A stretch of DNA of 64,000 nucleotides from Euzebyella marina (lineage in GTDB: Bacteria > Bacteroidota > Bacteroidia > Flavobacteriales > Flavobacteriaceae), in assembly GCF_014855515.1 (NCBI RefSeq), contig NZ_JACYFK010000002.1, positions 806,001-870,000 on the forward strand, given 5' to 3'. Of this stretch, positions 26,988-36,659 are shown piece by piece. The notes below the pieces were generated by a model. The model worked only from the letters and a program-made list of their open reading frames with translations. It did no database searches and was not told the origin of the DNA. Each line of letters opens with the position of its first letter. The first letter of the stretch is position 1. The translations under genes and the position numbers were made by a program.

Positions 26988-27428
26988 CTAATCCATTAAA
27001 GGTTTGTGCGTGCTAATCGCCAGTCGGTTCCATGCATTGATGACGGTAGCAGCCATTATTATTTGGGCTAAATAGGTTTCAGAAAAAACTTCAAGGGCCA
27101 TTTTGTATGTCTCATCGGTCAGTCCCTTTTCATGAATCAAGGTCAGTTCTTCGGTTATTGCCAAAATGGTTTGTTCTTCTTTGGTAAAAAGATCGGACTC
27201 CCTCCACGCATCCAACAAAAAAATTCTCTTTTGAGATTCTCCGTTTTTAAGGGCATCCTTCGTATGCATATCAATACAGAAAGCACATTTGTTGATTTGC
27301 GAAGCCCTTATCTTGATGAGCTCTTTATGAGACTTGGTCAGTTCACTCTGGCTTAAATAGCCTTCAAGCCCAAACATAGCCTTGTATGCCTGTGGCTGTA
27401 ATTGTTCGATTTGAATACGGTGTTCCAT
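26988..27428 (-). CDS. AhpD-like carboxymuconolactone decarboxylase-family protein
   Basis: 146 residues, helical, with the redox-active motif C48-x2-C51-x3-H55 (KCAFCIDMHTKDAL) that defines AhpD-type peroxidase or disulfide-reductase members of the family. Cytoplasmic. The true decarboxylase lacks this Cys pair, so a thiol redox role is more likely than aromatic catabolism. It is first in a two-gene unit with the DJ-1 lipoprotein and lies 60 bp below the Crp-like gene. Confidence 0.9.
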   Translation of the reverse strand: MEHRIQIEQLQPQAYKAMFGLEGYLSQSELTKSHKELIKIRASQINKCAFCIDMHTKDALKNGESQKRIFLLDAWRESDLFTKEEQTILAITEELTLIHEKGLTDETYKMALEVFSETYLAQIIMAATVINAWNRLAISTHKPLMD

Positions 27429-27488
27429 GGTCTTGAATTTTATTGGAACAAAGTTACCTCGTAACGGAACGATTTTTCTTGAACTGGT

Positions 27489-28061
27489 TCAAGATACATC
27501 CTTCCTTCGCAATTTACTGACATATTCCGGGGAGAGACCTAAATAAGTGGCTACCAAATATTGCGGCACATTGTTTACAAATTCAGGAAAGGCATCCCTA
27601 AACTTAAAATAGATTTCTTCTTTGGTATAGGTAAAAATATACTTCATTCGCATAATGGCCGCTCCGTAGGCTATTGCATAGATGTTTCTGAAATAAACTT
27701 CCATTTGCGGAAACCTTTGCAACAAGTCGGCCTGTTTTTCATTTGATATAATTAAAACCTCCGATGCCTCTACCGCCTGAATATAGAATTCTGAGGCCGT
27801 TCTGTTTCGAAAGGCCTGATGGTCGGTGAGCCACCAATTATCTATGGCGAACTGCAAAGTCTGTTGGCTACCGCGTTCATTGATCAAATACATGTGAAGA
27901 CAACCTTTGACCACGAAAAAATGCCCGAGATTATTACTGCCAGCTTCGTAGAGCGTTTCCTTTTTAGAAACCCTTTTATATTCAAAATAGTCTCTAACCA
28001 ACTCGAACTGCTCGTTGTTTAAATCGCAAAACCCTAAAATATGTTTATGTAATTCATTCAT
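27489..28061 (-). CDS. Crp/Fnr-family transcriptional regulator
   Basis: 190 residues. A cyclic-nucleotide-binding-type beta barrel (about 20-120: RVSKKETLYEAGSNNLGHFFVVKGCLHMYLIN) is followed by a C-terminal winged helix (VPQYLVATYLGLSPEYVSKLRR). The ligand-binding arginine and phosphate cassette of Crp are not evident, as in most Bacteroidota members. It precedes the AhpD-like and DJ-1 genes by 60 bp on the same strand and is the obvious candidate to control them. Confidence 0.88.
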   Translation of the reverse strand: MNELHKHILGFCDLNNEQFELVRDYFEYKRVSKKETLYEAGSNNLGHFFVVKGCLHMYLINERGSQQTLQFAIDNWWLTDHQAFRNRTASEFYIQAVEASEVLIISNEKQADLLQRFPQMEVYFRNIYAIAYGAAIMRMKYIFTYTKEEIYFKFRDAFPEFVNNVPQYLVATYLGLSPEYVSKLRRKDVS

Positions 28062-28136
28062 CGCATTGGCCCAGTATGGTCACAAAATTAAGGCATGGAG
28101 GCTTTAATAAAAACAAAATTTGATACGCTTAGATGA

Positions 28137-29330
28137 CTAATGACTATGCTCTGCTTCCCCTTTTTTCATTTCGGCCATCAGGTAATATGCGTTGTTAAAG
28201 GCAAAAAGTGTTTGTTCCGGCAAATCATCCATAAACTTAACAGCTACCCAATCTTCATCTGTTTCCCCTTTTATGACCTCCACCGGTATAAATTTCCAAT
28301 TGTCATTAGTCCTTTCCGCTCTGAAAACGACCGTTCTGCCACCATCTACCGCAAGGGCACTTTCCGGTAAAGCCAAAGTATGTTGTTCTTCGGTCAGAAT
28401 TTTACCCTCGATATACATTCCAGGAATCAGGTTTCCCTCTTTATTCTCTATTTCGGCATGCACATGAAGTGCCTTGGGGTTTACTTCAAAGGTCTTGCCG
28501 ACCGAATATATTTCGGCATTGAGCTGGGTACCGGGTATGGATTGAACATTAAATTTCACTTTTTGGCCTCTTTGCACCTTACGAACATCTTTTTCAAAGA
28601 CCATTAAATCGGCATGAACATGGTGGGTATTGACAATCTCAATTAGATCGCTACGGGGATCAACGTACTGCCCTGTTTTAATTTCTACTTTTTGAACCGA
28701 TCCCTCAATGGGGCTTCTCAAAGCCACCCTCTGTTGAATGTTACCCTTTTTTAAAGCAGAAACATTAACGTTTAACTGCTTCAATTGTGCTTCAAGCCCC
28801 CTTGATTCTCCGGTCGAGGCATTGAGGTCGGCTTCGGCTTTTTGAAAACTCGCACCACTACCGACACCGCCTTCATAAAGCTTTTTCTGCCGCTCATATT
28901 CCTTTTGTAAGAAGAGACTATTGTTGTAAGCGTTTAGATATCTTGTCTGCTTTTCTACAATGTCAGGATGCGATAAATAGAGTAACACTTGGCCTTTTTC
29001 GACCTCGTCACCTTCAATAACCTCTATAGAAGATACATTTGCCCCTATGACCGAAGTAATTGTGGCTTCATTTTGAGGTGGTACCTCTAACTGTCCATTT
29101 GCCTCAACATAGCCGCCCATTTGACGTTCCTTCAATGTGTCTACTTTCATTTGCAAGGCGGAAAATTGTTTCTCGGTGAGGGTTACATGTTCCTCTTCGT
29201 CAGCACCATGTTTTGCCTGTGCGGTTTGGTTCGATTCATGAGCTTTGTTTTCAGAAGCGGAATCTCCACAACCGCTAACCACTATTAGTAGTGAGAGGCA
29301 AATTATTATATTCTTTGGTAAGTGTTTCAT
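28137..29330 (-). CDS. RND efflux periplasmic adaptor (CzcB/CusB type) lipoprotein
   Basis: 397 residues. Lipoprotein signal (VVSGC, Cys 21), a His/Glu-rich linker (AHESNQTAQAKHGADEEEH), then the membrane-fusion-protein core: lipoyl-like half motifs (ISSIEVIEGDEVEKGQVLLYLSHPDIVEKQ and VALRSPIEGSVQKVEIKTGQYVDP), an alpha-hairpin between them, and beta-barrel and membrane-proximal domains. The C-terminus ends in EHSH, which may bind metal. It bridges inner-membrane pump and outer-membrane channel. It lies 29 bp downstream of the CzcA-CzcC fusion gene. Confidence 0.92.
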   Translation of the reverse strand: MKHLPKNIIICLSLLIVVSGCGDSASENKAHESNQTAQAKHGADEEEHVTLTEKQFSALQMKVDTLKERQMGGYVEANGQLEVPPQNEATITSVIGANVSSIEVIEGDEVEKGQVLLYLSHPDIVEKQTRYLNAYNNSLFLQKEYERQKKLYEGGVGSGASFQKAEADLNASTGESRGLEAQLKQLNVNVSALKKGNIQQRVALRSPIEGSVQKVEIKTGQYVDPRSDLIEIVNTHHVHADLMVFEKDVRKVQRGQKVKFNVQSIPGTQLNAEIYSVGKTFEVNPKALHVHAEIENKEGNLIPGMYIEGKILTEEQHTLALPESALAVDGGRTVVFRAERTNDNWKFIPVEVIKGETDEDWVAVKFMDDLPEQTLFAFNNAYYLMAEMKKGEAEHSH

Positions 29331-29359
29331 CTTAAGTATTATTAGAATTGGTAGAAATT

Positions 29360-32300
29360 TTATGTGGTCTTAAAATATTCCAGTTGAAAGTAGGCCTCGA
29401 AATATTTGTTTAATACATCTATGCCTTCCATCTCAATTTTTATAGCATCGCCCATTAATTGAGTGAATGCCGTATAATCGATAGCCCCTTCGGTAAAGGC
29501 CATTAATGCGCCATTTCTTTGCTCTTCGGCGAGAGGTAGCATTTCGTTTCGATAAAGGCCCCAAGCAGCGCTCCATTTCTTAAAGTATGCATTGGCCTGT
29601 GCGTAGTCGTTCAGTAATTTTCGTTGCGTTAAACTTGAATTGACCACAGCTATTTTCTGCTCGATTTTAGCGGCTTTGATCTCACTTCTTTGAACGCCCG
29701 ACAAAAGTGGAAACGTTATGCCCGCTTGATAGCTGTAAAAGCCGTTTTCCCCGTTTATGCTCTGCCACCCCCCTTGAAGGTTAAAATTGGGTAATAAATT
29801 GGCTTTAGAAACTTTATAATTTGCCTCGGCCTCTTGAATCTTCTCCGTAGATAGCCTAATCGCTGGATGCTCGTTTAAATTGAATTCGTTCTCATTGCGC
29901 CTTAATGTCGATAGTTCAAAATCGTTGGAAACCGTGAAAAGAGTATCTGAAAACAGCCATAGGTTGAATCTTTGTAAAGCCATGGTATAATCGCTTTTAG
30001 CCAAGTTCATTTGATTGCTTATTTGCAAAGCTTGATTTTTGGCTGCGGAATATTGCAACTTTGATATGGCTTCTACTTCGTAATTGAGTTCAACAGCCTT
30101 CAAAAATTTTTTGTAGATGGAATCAAGTTCTTGATACAGTTCATATTTACGATTTTCTCTATATAAATCGGACCATGCCTTTTTAACCTTCATTTCTATT
30201 TCAAGTTCAGAAAGATTCACCGCAGTTTCAGCCAGAGCGATTCTTTGCTTCTGTAATCGTTTTTTACTGGCTATGCCGAATAGATCAATATTCTGCTGCC
30301 CTATTCCCAGATTGGTGTAAACTCCCTGATTACCGGAAATTTCTTCCCCTCCCGTAAACAATTGCGTTTTACCAAAATCGTAGGCGCTCCCTTTAAGACT
30401 GTTTTGCTTTTCTACTTCTAGCTTTCCTGTTTGTAAAGTAGGGTAGTTCTTCAAAGCCAACCGAGTGGCCTCACCCAAACCGATTCTAGGAAGAGAATCA
30501 TTCGGGCTATTTTGACCGTACCCCCATGTCAAACAACTAAAAAGTAACAAAGAAAGCACTGTAGCTTTTGTAGGCGCCGGAACTATTGTTCTGGATTTTT
30601 TCCGATTTTCCATCCACTGATAAAAAATTGGCAAAATGTAGAGGGTCAAAAATGTAGATGTCAACAGGCCCCCAATAACTACGGTAGCCAGAGGGCGCTG
30701 CACCTCAGCCCCAGCGGATGAGGAGATAGCCATGGGAAGAAAACCCAGAACATCGGTCAAAGCGGTAAGCATTATCGGCCTTACCCTTCGTTTAGTACCC
30801 AGTTTGATACGTTCTCTGATAGCTGTAACTCCCTCTTCTTTCAATTCGTTCAGACAACTGATCAAAACCAATCCGTTTAAAACGGCTACCCCAAACAGAA
30901 CAATAAAACCTACCCCTGCAGAGATGCTAAATGGCATATCTCGCAACCATAGGGCAAAAACCCCACCTATCGTGGCCATAGGAATAGCCAGATAAATCAT
31001 GATGGTCTGGGAAAGTGATTTTAAGGCGAAATATATGAGGATGAAAATCAGCACAAGGGCTATAGGCACTACCGTTTGTAATCGTGCGCTGGCCCGCTCT
31101 AAGTTTTCAAAAGCACCGCCATAACGAATATAGTACCCGGCAGGAAGTTCAAATTCAGCATCTAATTTCTTTTGAATGTCTTCAACTACCGACTTCACAT
31201 CTCTGTCTCGAATATTGATGCCCACGTAAGTTCTACGGTTGGTATTATCGCGACTTATCTGCATCGGGCCAGGTTCATAACTAACATCTGCCACTTCCCT
31301 TAAAGGAATTTGAGATCCATTAGGTAGATTGATAAAAAGGCTTTGAATATCCTCGATGTTCTGTCGACTGTCCTTTTTTAATCGAACAACCAAATCAAAA
31401 CGCTTCTCCCCTTCAAAAATCACTCCGGCAGTACCACCTGCAAATGCAGACTGTATGGTGGCATTCAACTGATTTATCTGTAAGCCGTACTGAGCTACCT
31501 TGTTACGATTATATGAAACCGTTATTTGGGGTAAACCTGCCGTTGCCTCTACTTTCATATCGGCCACCCCAGGAATATTCGCTATTAATGCACCTAGCTC
31601 TTTGGCCTTGTCGGCCAAGACCGACAAGTCTTCTCCAAAAATCTTGATAGCGACATCTTCACGAACACCGGTCAACAATTCGTTAAACCGCATTTCTATC
31701 GGTTGGGTAAACTCGAAATTTACCCCTGGCACCACGCTGACCGCTTCTTTCATTTTAGACACCAACTCCTCCTTAGTTTTGGCAGACGACCATTCTTCCA
31801 CAGGTTTCAGAATGGCAAAAACATCCGCAATATCCATAGGCATGGGGTCTGTAGGAACATCGGCCACACCGATTCTACTGATGATGTTTTCGACCTCTGG
31901 AAACTCGGCCTTTATAATCCGCTCTATTTTAGTGGTCGTCTCAATGGTTTCAGATAGAGAACTGCCCGGGTTTAATATGGCGTGAAAAGCAATATCACCT
32001 TCATCAAGTTGCGGAATGAATTCACCCCCCATTCTAGCAAAAAGTATGACTGCGATAAGTAAAAGGCCGAGCGAAGAAATCATAAAAACCTTACCCTTCG
32101 AAAGAACCTTGCCCAGCATTGTATCATATTTGTCTTCGACATAGCGAACAAAACGGTCTCCAAAACTTAATCGAGTCGAAATCTTGCGCTTTAAGAACCA
32201 AGCGGACATCATGGGAACATAGGTCAAACAAAGGAGCATGGCCCCTATCATGGCAAATATGAAGGTCAGAGCCATAGGCTGAAACATCTTACCCTCTACC

Positions 32301-33703
32301 CCCTCAAGAGCCAGAATCGGAAGAAAAACTATGAGTATTATCAACTGGCCAAAAAAGGCGGCATTCATCATTTTTTTAGATGCCTTCGTCGCTATCTCAT
32401 CATTACTCTCGACCGGAGCTTCGTCTTTTTTGAAAAAATGTGCATGTAAAGAGAAAACAGTAGCCTCAACGATGATGACCGCTCCGTCAACAATAATTCC
32501 GAAATCAATCGCACCCAAACTCATAAGATTGGCCCATACATCAAAAACATACATGAGTATAAATGCAAAAAGTAATGACAGGGGAATGGTAGACGCCACA
32601 ATTAAACCGCCCCGCCAATTACCAAGCAACAATACCAATACGAAAATGACAATGAGCCCGCCCTCAAGAAGGTTATTGCTTACCGTGCCCGTTGTTTCAG
32701 CTATCAACTCGCTTCTATCTAAAAAGGGTTTGATAACCAACCCTTCAGGAAGAGATTGTTGAATTTGGGCAATTCGTTCGTTGACCTGGTCAATGACAGA
32801 ATTGGAGTTGGCACCCTTTAGCATCAATATCATACCGCCAACAGCCTCCCCTTTTCCGTCTTTGGTCAAGGCGCCATATCGTACCGTATGCCCCATGTTT
32901 ACCTGGGCGACATCTTTTATCTTTATGGGAATTCCGCCATCACTCTTGACTACCACATTTTCGATGTCTTTAAGATTACGCACTAGGCCTTCACCCCTTA
33001 TAAAATTGGCTTGGTGGTTTCTTTCTATATATGCGCCTCCGGTATTTTGATTGTTATTTTCAAGCGCTGTGAAAATATCGGTAATCGTTATTCCTATGGC
33101 CCTGAGTTCATCGGAGTCAACCGCCACTTCGTATTGCTTGACGGCACCACCAAAAGCATTTACCTCAATAACGCCCGGAACCATGGCCATTTGTCTTCGC
33201 ACAATCCAATCTTGAACACTTCTCAGCTCAGTGGGGGTGTACTCTTTGGTAGCACCTTTCTTTTGCTCAATAGTATATTGGTAGATCTCACCCAATCCTG
33301 TAGATATGGGCCCCATAGAAGGCTCGCCAAAACCTTCAGGTATGTCACTTCGAACTTCCACCAATTTTTCCGACACCAATTGTCTTGGCAAATAGGTTCC
33401 CATTCCATCGTCAAAAACAATGGTAACCACCGAGAGACCAAACCGTGAAATCGAGCGTATTTCTTTTACGCTAGGTAAGTTGCTCATGGCAATTTCAACG
33501 GGATAGGTCACAAATTGCTCAATATCTTCAGTGGCCAGATTAGGCGCTTGGGTAATGACTTGAACTTGATTGTTGGTAATATCCGGTACCGCATCAATAG
33601 GTACCTTGGTCATACTCCATAATCCCCCTCCTATCAAGGCAAGGGTAAGTAGACCAATAATAAATTTATTATTGATTGAAAAATCAATGATCTTATTAAT
33701 CAT
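29360..33703 (-). CDS. Heavy-metal efflux RND pump fused to a TolC/CzcC-type outer-membrane protein
   Basis: 1447 residues. Residues 1-1045 are a full HME-family RND pump (CzcA type): the TM4 proton-relay motif DFGIIVDGAVIIVE (400-413) matches divalent-cation (Co/Zn/Cd) members rather than the Cu/Ag class. After TM12 (LYILPIFYQWMENRKKSR, Met 1031) comes a hydrophobic, signal-peptide-like segment (TVLSLLLFSCLTWGYGQ, about 1046-1062), then a complete outer-membrane efflux domain with long coiled-coil repeats (1063-1447), as in CzcC. Proteolysis at the internal signal would release the channel (inference). The adaptor gene follows after 29 bp. Confidence 0.95.
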   Translation of the reverse strand: MINKIIDFSINNKFIIGLLTLALIGGGLWSMTKVPIDAVPDITNNQVQVITQAPNLATEDIEQFVTYPVEIAMSNLPSVKEIRSISRFGLSVVTIVFDDGMGTYLPRQLVSEKLVEVRSDIPEGFGEPSMGPISTGLGEIYQYTIEQKKGATKEYTPTELRSVQDWIVRRQMAMVPGVIEVNAFGGAVKQYEVAVDSDELRAIGITITDIFTALENNNQNTGGAYIERNHQANFIRGEGLVRNLKDIENVVVKSDGGIPIKIKDVAQVNMGHTVRYGALTKDGKGEAVGGMILMLKGANSNSVIDQVNERIAQIQQSLPEGLVIKPFLDRSELIAETTGTVSNNLLEGGLIVIFVLVLLLGNWRGGLIVASTIPLSLLFAFILMYVFDVWANLMSLGAIDFGIIVDGAVIIVEATVFSLHAHFFKKDEAPVESNDEIATKASKKMMNAAFFGQLIILIVFLPILALEGVEGKMFQPMALTFIFAMIGAMLLCLTYVPMMSAWFLKRKISTRLSFGDRFVRYVEDKYDTMLGKVLSKGKVFMISSLGLLLIAVILFARMGGEFIPQLDEGDIAFHAILNPGSSLSETIETTTKIERIIKAEFPEVENIISRIGVADVPTDPMPMDIADVFAILKPVEEWSSAKTKEELVSKMKEAVSVVPGVNFEFTQPIEMRFNELLTGVREDVAIKIFGEDLSVLADKAKELGALIANIPGVADMKVEATAGLPQITVSYNRNKVAQYGLQINQLNATIQSAFAGGTAGVIFEGEKRFDLVVRLKKDSRQNIEDIQSLFINLPNGSQIPLREVADVSYEPGPMQISRDNTNRRTYVGINIRDRDVKSVVEDIQKKLDAEFELPAGYYIRYGGAFENLERASARLQTVVPIALVLIFILIYFALKSLSQTIMIYLAIPMATIGGVFALWLRDMPFSISAGVGFIVLFGVAVLNGLVLISCLNELKEEGVTAIRERIKLGTKRRVRPIMLTALTDVLGFLPMAISSSAGAEVQRPLATVVIGGLLTSTFLTLYILPIFYQWMENRKKSRTIVPAPTKATVLSLLLFSCLTWGYGQNSPNDSLPRIGLGEATRLALKNYPTLQTGKLEVEKQNSLKGSAYDFGKTQLFTGGEEISGNQGVYTNLGIGQQNIDLFGIASKKRLQKQRIALAETAVNLSELEIEMKVKKAWSDLYRENRKYELYQELDSIYKKFLKAVELNYEVEAISKLQYSAAKNQALQISNQMNLAKSDYTMALQRFNLWLFSDTLFTVSNDFELSTLRRNENEFNLNEHPAIRLSTEKIQEAEANYKVSKANLLPNFNLQGGWQSINGENGFYSYQAGITFPLLSGVQRSEIKAAKIEQKIAVVNSSLTQRKLLNDYAQANAYFKKWSAAWGLYRNEMLPLAEEQRNGALMAFTEGAIDYTAFTQLMGDAIKIEMEGIDVLNKYFEAYFQLEYFKTT

Positions 33704-33803
33704 ATGTAATGTTTAATTCAGTTATAAACAGTTAGAGACCTCCCAACCCAATGCGGGAAAGGAGAACCATGTATTGACAGATTAAATCTGTACAGTTACT
33801 GAA

Positions 33804-34112
33804 TTAAACCCGGGGAGGTTGAAATAGGTAAAAAGGCAGCTCTTTGCCGAGACTATCGAAATGGGAAAAGCTTTTTTTAGGAAAGGTCTTTGGCAATGGG
33901 TCAAAACTTAGTTTGTTCAAAACTACGGTATGCGTGTGGCAACAGTGACATTGACAGAATGGGGAGCAGAGGTCACAATTATCACCATTATGATTATCTA
34001 AATCAACCATGGTAACGTTGGCCGAACCTTCAATCGAATCACCTGAATCGCTACAGGGAATAAGGTTCAACGACAAGAAATAAATCGTCAGTATGACCGC
34101 CAAATACTTCAT
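33804..34112 (-). CDS. Small Cys/His-rich exported protein (DUF6660-like)
   Basis: 102 residues. Hydrophobic N-terminus (YLAVILTIYFLSLNLIPC) that may be a signal peptide with a Cys at 20, then a cluster with Cys at 46, 49, 53, 55, 57, 58 and His at 41, 56, 59, 61 (CDLCSPFCQCHCCHTH). I recognise the CSPFCQCHCCH block from a small Bacteroidota family (DUF6660, from memory) that often precedes CzcA-type pumps. Metal binding in the periplasm is likely but inferred. It is 100 bp upstream of the efflux pump gene on the same strand. Confidence 0.8.
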   Translation of the reverse strand: MKYLAVILTIYFLSLNLIPCSDSGDSIEGSANVTMVDLDNHNGDNCDLCSPFCQCHCCHTHTVVLNKLSFDPLPKTFPKKSFSHFDSLGKELPFYLFQPPRV

Positions 34113-34172
34113 AAGGCAAAGGTAAGGGAATTAAGTTGCAATCTGGTTGCAAATTGCGAGGATGGAAAATAC

Positions 34173-34697
34173 CTACTCTACCCGATTGACGATTATCTGG
34201 CTCAGACCTTTGATATGCCTTCGCCCCGTTTTATAATCGGTAGTGGTGATAATCAATATGCTATGTTCCATTTCAGGCAAGCTCTTTCCATCTCGAGAAG
34301 TGACCAAATACAGGTTATCGCCCGTAGGGGAATTGAAAATCTCATTCCAAGAAAATACTACTTTATAACCGTCGATAGCAGCAAAGGTGAAATAGAATTC
34401 ACTGTAAAGTTTCGGGTTGCTCTCTTTTAGTTTCATGTCTGCCAAAAGGTCTTTCACCAAAACACCTTTTAATTGACTGGCGGTTCCACGGGCTTCCCCC
34501 TTGTGATTAAGAATTTCTAATTCCTTAATATCACTCGCGTTAAAATCATCGATATCGGTCAACGAAAATGACATTGTTTGCTCTACCTCGCCCACCACAC
34601 TGAAACTGGAAGTTGTTTGTGCGCTCAATTGAAATTCTATTGACAAGAGTAGAAGCAGAAAGAATATGTATTTTGATTTTCTCATTGTCTTAACCAT
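34173..34697 (-). CDS. Exported molybdopterin-oxidoreductase-fold-like protein
   Basis: 174 residues with a signal peptide (cleavage after SAQ, near 27). The mature part resembles the substrate-side portion of the sulfite-oxidase fold (LKGVLVKDLLADMKLKESNP, GYKVVFSWNEIFNSPTGDNLYLVTSRDGKSLPE, GRRHIKGLSQIIVNRVE) but is too short to be a full molybdenum enzyme and lacks a visible cofactor cysteine. It may bind a ligand rather than catalyse. It lies in the metal-efflux block, 13 bp after the cation diffusion facilitator gene on the same strand, so it may act in metal handling. Confidence 0.65.
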   Translation of the reverse strand: MVKTMRKSKYIFFLLLLLSIEFQLSAQTTSSFSVVGEVEQTMSFSLTDIDDFNASDIKELEILNHKGEARGTASQLKGVLVKDLLADMKLKESNPKLYSEFYFTFAAIDGYKVVFSWNEIFNSPTGDNLYLVTSRDGKSLPEMEHSILIITTTDYKTGRRHIKGLSQIIVNRVE

Positions 34698-34709
34698 ATA
34701 AAGTTATTC

Positions 34710-35594
34710 TTAAATCGGAACATTGCTAGGTTCAATATGGATCATTACGTTCTCGATGTTATCCATTTCCTGCATCAAAAAATCTTTCAGCCGATGGGCT
34801 ATATCGTGCCCTTCCCTAACCGAAATATCCGCATCAACAATAGCATGCAAATCGATATGATATTTCATACCTGTTTTACGAACAAAACACTTTTCGGTCG
34901 CCAAAACCCCAGGTACTTCGAGCGATTTTTGCTCGATCTCATCTATCATTTCTTCGTAGATGTGCTCATCCATAATTTCGGCAAGTGCAGGCCTAAAAAT
35001 GAGATAGCTATTGTAAATTATAAAACCAGAAGCCAAAAGTGCCGCCCAGTCATCTGCTGTTTCATAACCTTTACCAAATACAAGAGCAATCGATATACCG
35101 ATAAAGGCCATGATTGAGGTAATCGCATCACTCCGATGGTGCCATGCGTCGGCTTTCAGAGACGAACTATTGGTTTCCTTGCTTTTTTTAATGACCCATC
35201 GATATGATATTTCTTTCCAAAGAATGATTCCTCCCAACACAAACAACGTCCATGATTTAGGAACCTTATGAGGCGTTCGAATATTCATGATGCTCTCATA
35301 AGCTATGATAGAAGCAGAAACCACTAAAAACGCCACTACCACAAATGTGACCAAAGGCTCTATTTTGCCATGACCATAAGGGTGGTTTTTATCGGCAGGT
35401 CTTTTTGCGTATTTCAACCCCAAGAGCACCAAAAAAGAAGAAAATATATCGGTGGTAGATTCAATGGCATCGGCAATCAAAGCATAAGAATTACCGAAAA
35501 AACCCGCCAATCCCTTTATTATAGCTAAGCTTGTATTGCCTATAATGCTAAAATAAGTCGTTCGAATCGCCGCTTGTTCGTTCGTAGTTGCCAA
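34710..35594 (-). CDS. Cation diffusion facilitator (metal/proton antiporter)
   Basis: 294 residues with six membrane spans and a C-terminal cytoplasmic metal-binding domain (about 210-290). CDF signatures: SYALIADAIESTTDIFSS (TM2, Asp 42), HPYGHGKIEPL (71-81) and ADAWHHRSDAITS (TM5, His 152 and Asp 156). TM2 lacks the regular D-x3-D spacing of FieF, so substrate preference is uncertain among Zn, Co, Fe and similar ions. Upstream of the CzcA-type efflux genes on the same strand, consistent with a shared metal-export role. Confidence 0.92.
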   Translation of the reverse strand: MATTNEQAAIRTTYFSIIGNTSLAIIKGLAGFFGNSYALIADAIESTTDIFSSFLVLLGLKYAKRPADKNHPYGHGKIEPLVTFVVVAFLVVSASIIAYESIMNIRTPHKVPKSWTLFVLGGIILWKEISYRWVIKKSKETNSSSLKADAWHHRSDAITSIMAFIGISIALVFGKGYETADDWAALLASGFIIYNSYLIFRPALAEIMDEHIYEEMIDEIEQKSLEVPGVLATEKCFVRKTGMKYHIDLHAIVDADISVREGHDIAHRLKDFLMQEMDNIENVMIHIEPSNVPI

Positions 35595-35733
35595 CTCAAT
35601 TGAATCTTATAAATGGATAACAAAAATAAGCCAATTAGGTCTACTTCTAAGAAAGTTCGCTGACAGATTTTTCGTGGTTGATATGGTTCTTCGAACCCAC
35701 CATAATAACTTCAATACGCTCAAATTTCAATTA

Positions 35734-36156
35734 TCAAAGACTGTTTTCAGACGAGGTGGAAATGAAAAGCCAATGAACCCCGAATTTATCGGTTATACTT
35801 CCGCTAATTTGGCCCCAATGATTTTTGGTTAAAGGCCTAGAGGAAATACATTCTTGCGATAAACACCTGTAATAAAATGATAGCTCTTCTTCATTGGTGC
35901 TTTCTAAAGAAATGGAAACGGAATTGCCTTTTGACAAACCTTCATCTTCGACCAAATCGGAACCATTGATGCGAATACCCCTTCTTATTAACCTAGAAGT
36001 AACGACATATTTTTGCATATCGAACGGCAGTTCAGCAGCATGGGGCGAATCTTCAAGAGTTTGTACGCTTAAATGACCTCCTAAGCATTCGTGATAAAAT
36101 CTCATGGCCTGACCACAATTACCGTTAAAGGTAAGGTGCACACAAAGTTCAGCCAT
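35734..36156 (-). CDS. VOC-family (PhnB-like) protein
   Basis: 140 residues from the ATG at 36156 (MAELCVHLTFNGNCGQAMRFYHECLGG), which matches the normal PhnB-like start; the longer frame to 36222 adds an unconserved leader. Two beta-alpha-beta-beta-beta modules are visible, the second ending GSITDKFGVHWLFIS. Proteins of this type bind a small ligand or antibiotic; the metal ligands of glyoxalase are not evident. The DoxX and SRPBCC genes next to it are common companions of this family in small detoxification-type clusters. Confidence 0.8.
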   Translation of the reverse strand: MAELCVHLTFNGNCGQAMRFYHECLGGHLSVQTLEDSPHAAELPFDMQKYVVTSRLIRRGIRINGSDLVEDEGLSKGNSVSISLESTNEEELSFYYRCLSQECISSRPLTKNHWGQISGSITDKFGVHWLFISTSSENSL

Positions 36157-36270
36157 AGGCCGATATTTTACATGTTGCAAAAATGATAGTCTTTCTCCAA
36201 ATACCATGTCATGCTTAATCACATTTGATTGTGAAGTAAGAACTAGCTTTTAGGTAATAATTCTAGATGA

Positions 36271-36648
36271 CTATTCGGGTATTCTAGCAGCCTTAATCTT
36301 ATGGTAGTAGATATAAGAAACCATCAGAATAGCCAGAATGATTAAAGGGAAAATCGCATTCATGCTAAAACCTTCAATGGCCCAATGACTTATAGAGGCA
36401 AACAAAAAGTTAAATGTGAAACCGGCATAGGCCCATTCTTTAATTCGCCAATTAAATTTGGGAATGACCAGAATAATGGCTCCCAAAATCTTGAAAACTA
36501 CCAGCGTATTGCCAAAGTAGTCAGGGTACATTAAATGACGAATACCCTCTTTTGCCATTTCAGTTTGAGAATACATGGCAGGCATAACACCTTCAAAAAG
36601 CACTATGATTATAGTGGCGACCCAAAAAATAATTCGATTGGTTTTCAT
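36271..36648 (-). CDS. DoxX-like four-helix membrane protein
   Basis: 125 residues with four predicted membrane spans and the pattern NRIIFWVATI ... KEWAYAGFTFNF ... ISHWAIEG, characteristic of small DoxX-like proteins. Function is unknown; some relatives take part in quinone or thiol redox chemistry. It is clearly related to the second DoxX-like protein at 54960-55367, and both sit beside SRPBCC genes. It lies 11 bp after the SRPBCC gene and is co-transcribed with it. Confidence 0.85.
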   Translation of the reverse strand: MKTNRIIFWVATIIIVLFEGVMPAMYSQTEMAKEGIRHLMYPDYFGNTLVVFKILGAIILVIPKFNWRIKEWAYAGFTFNFLFASISHWAIEGFSMNAIFPLIILAILMVSYIYYHKIKAARIPE

Positions 36649-36659
36649 TGTTCAAGTTT

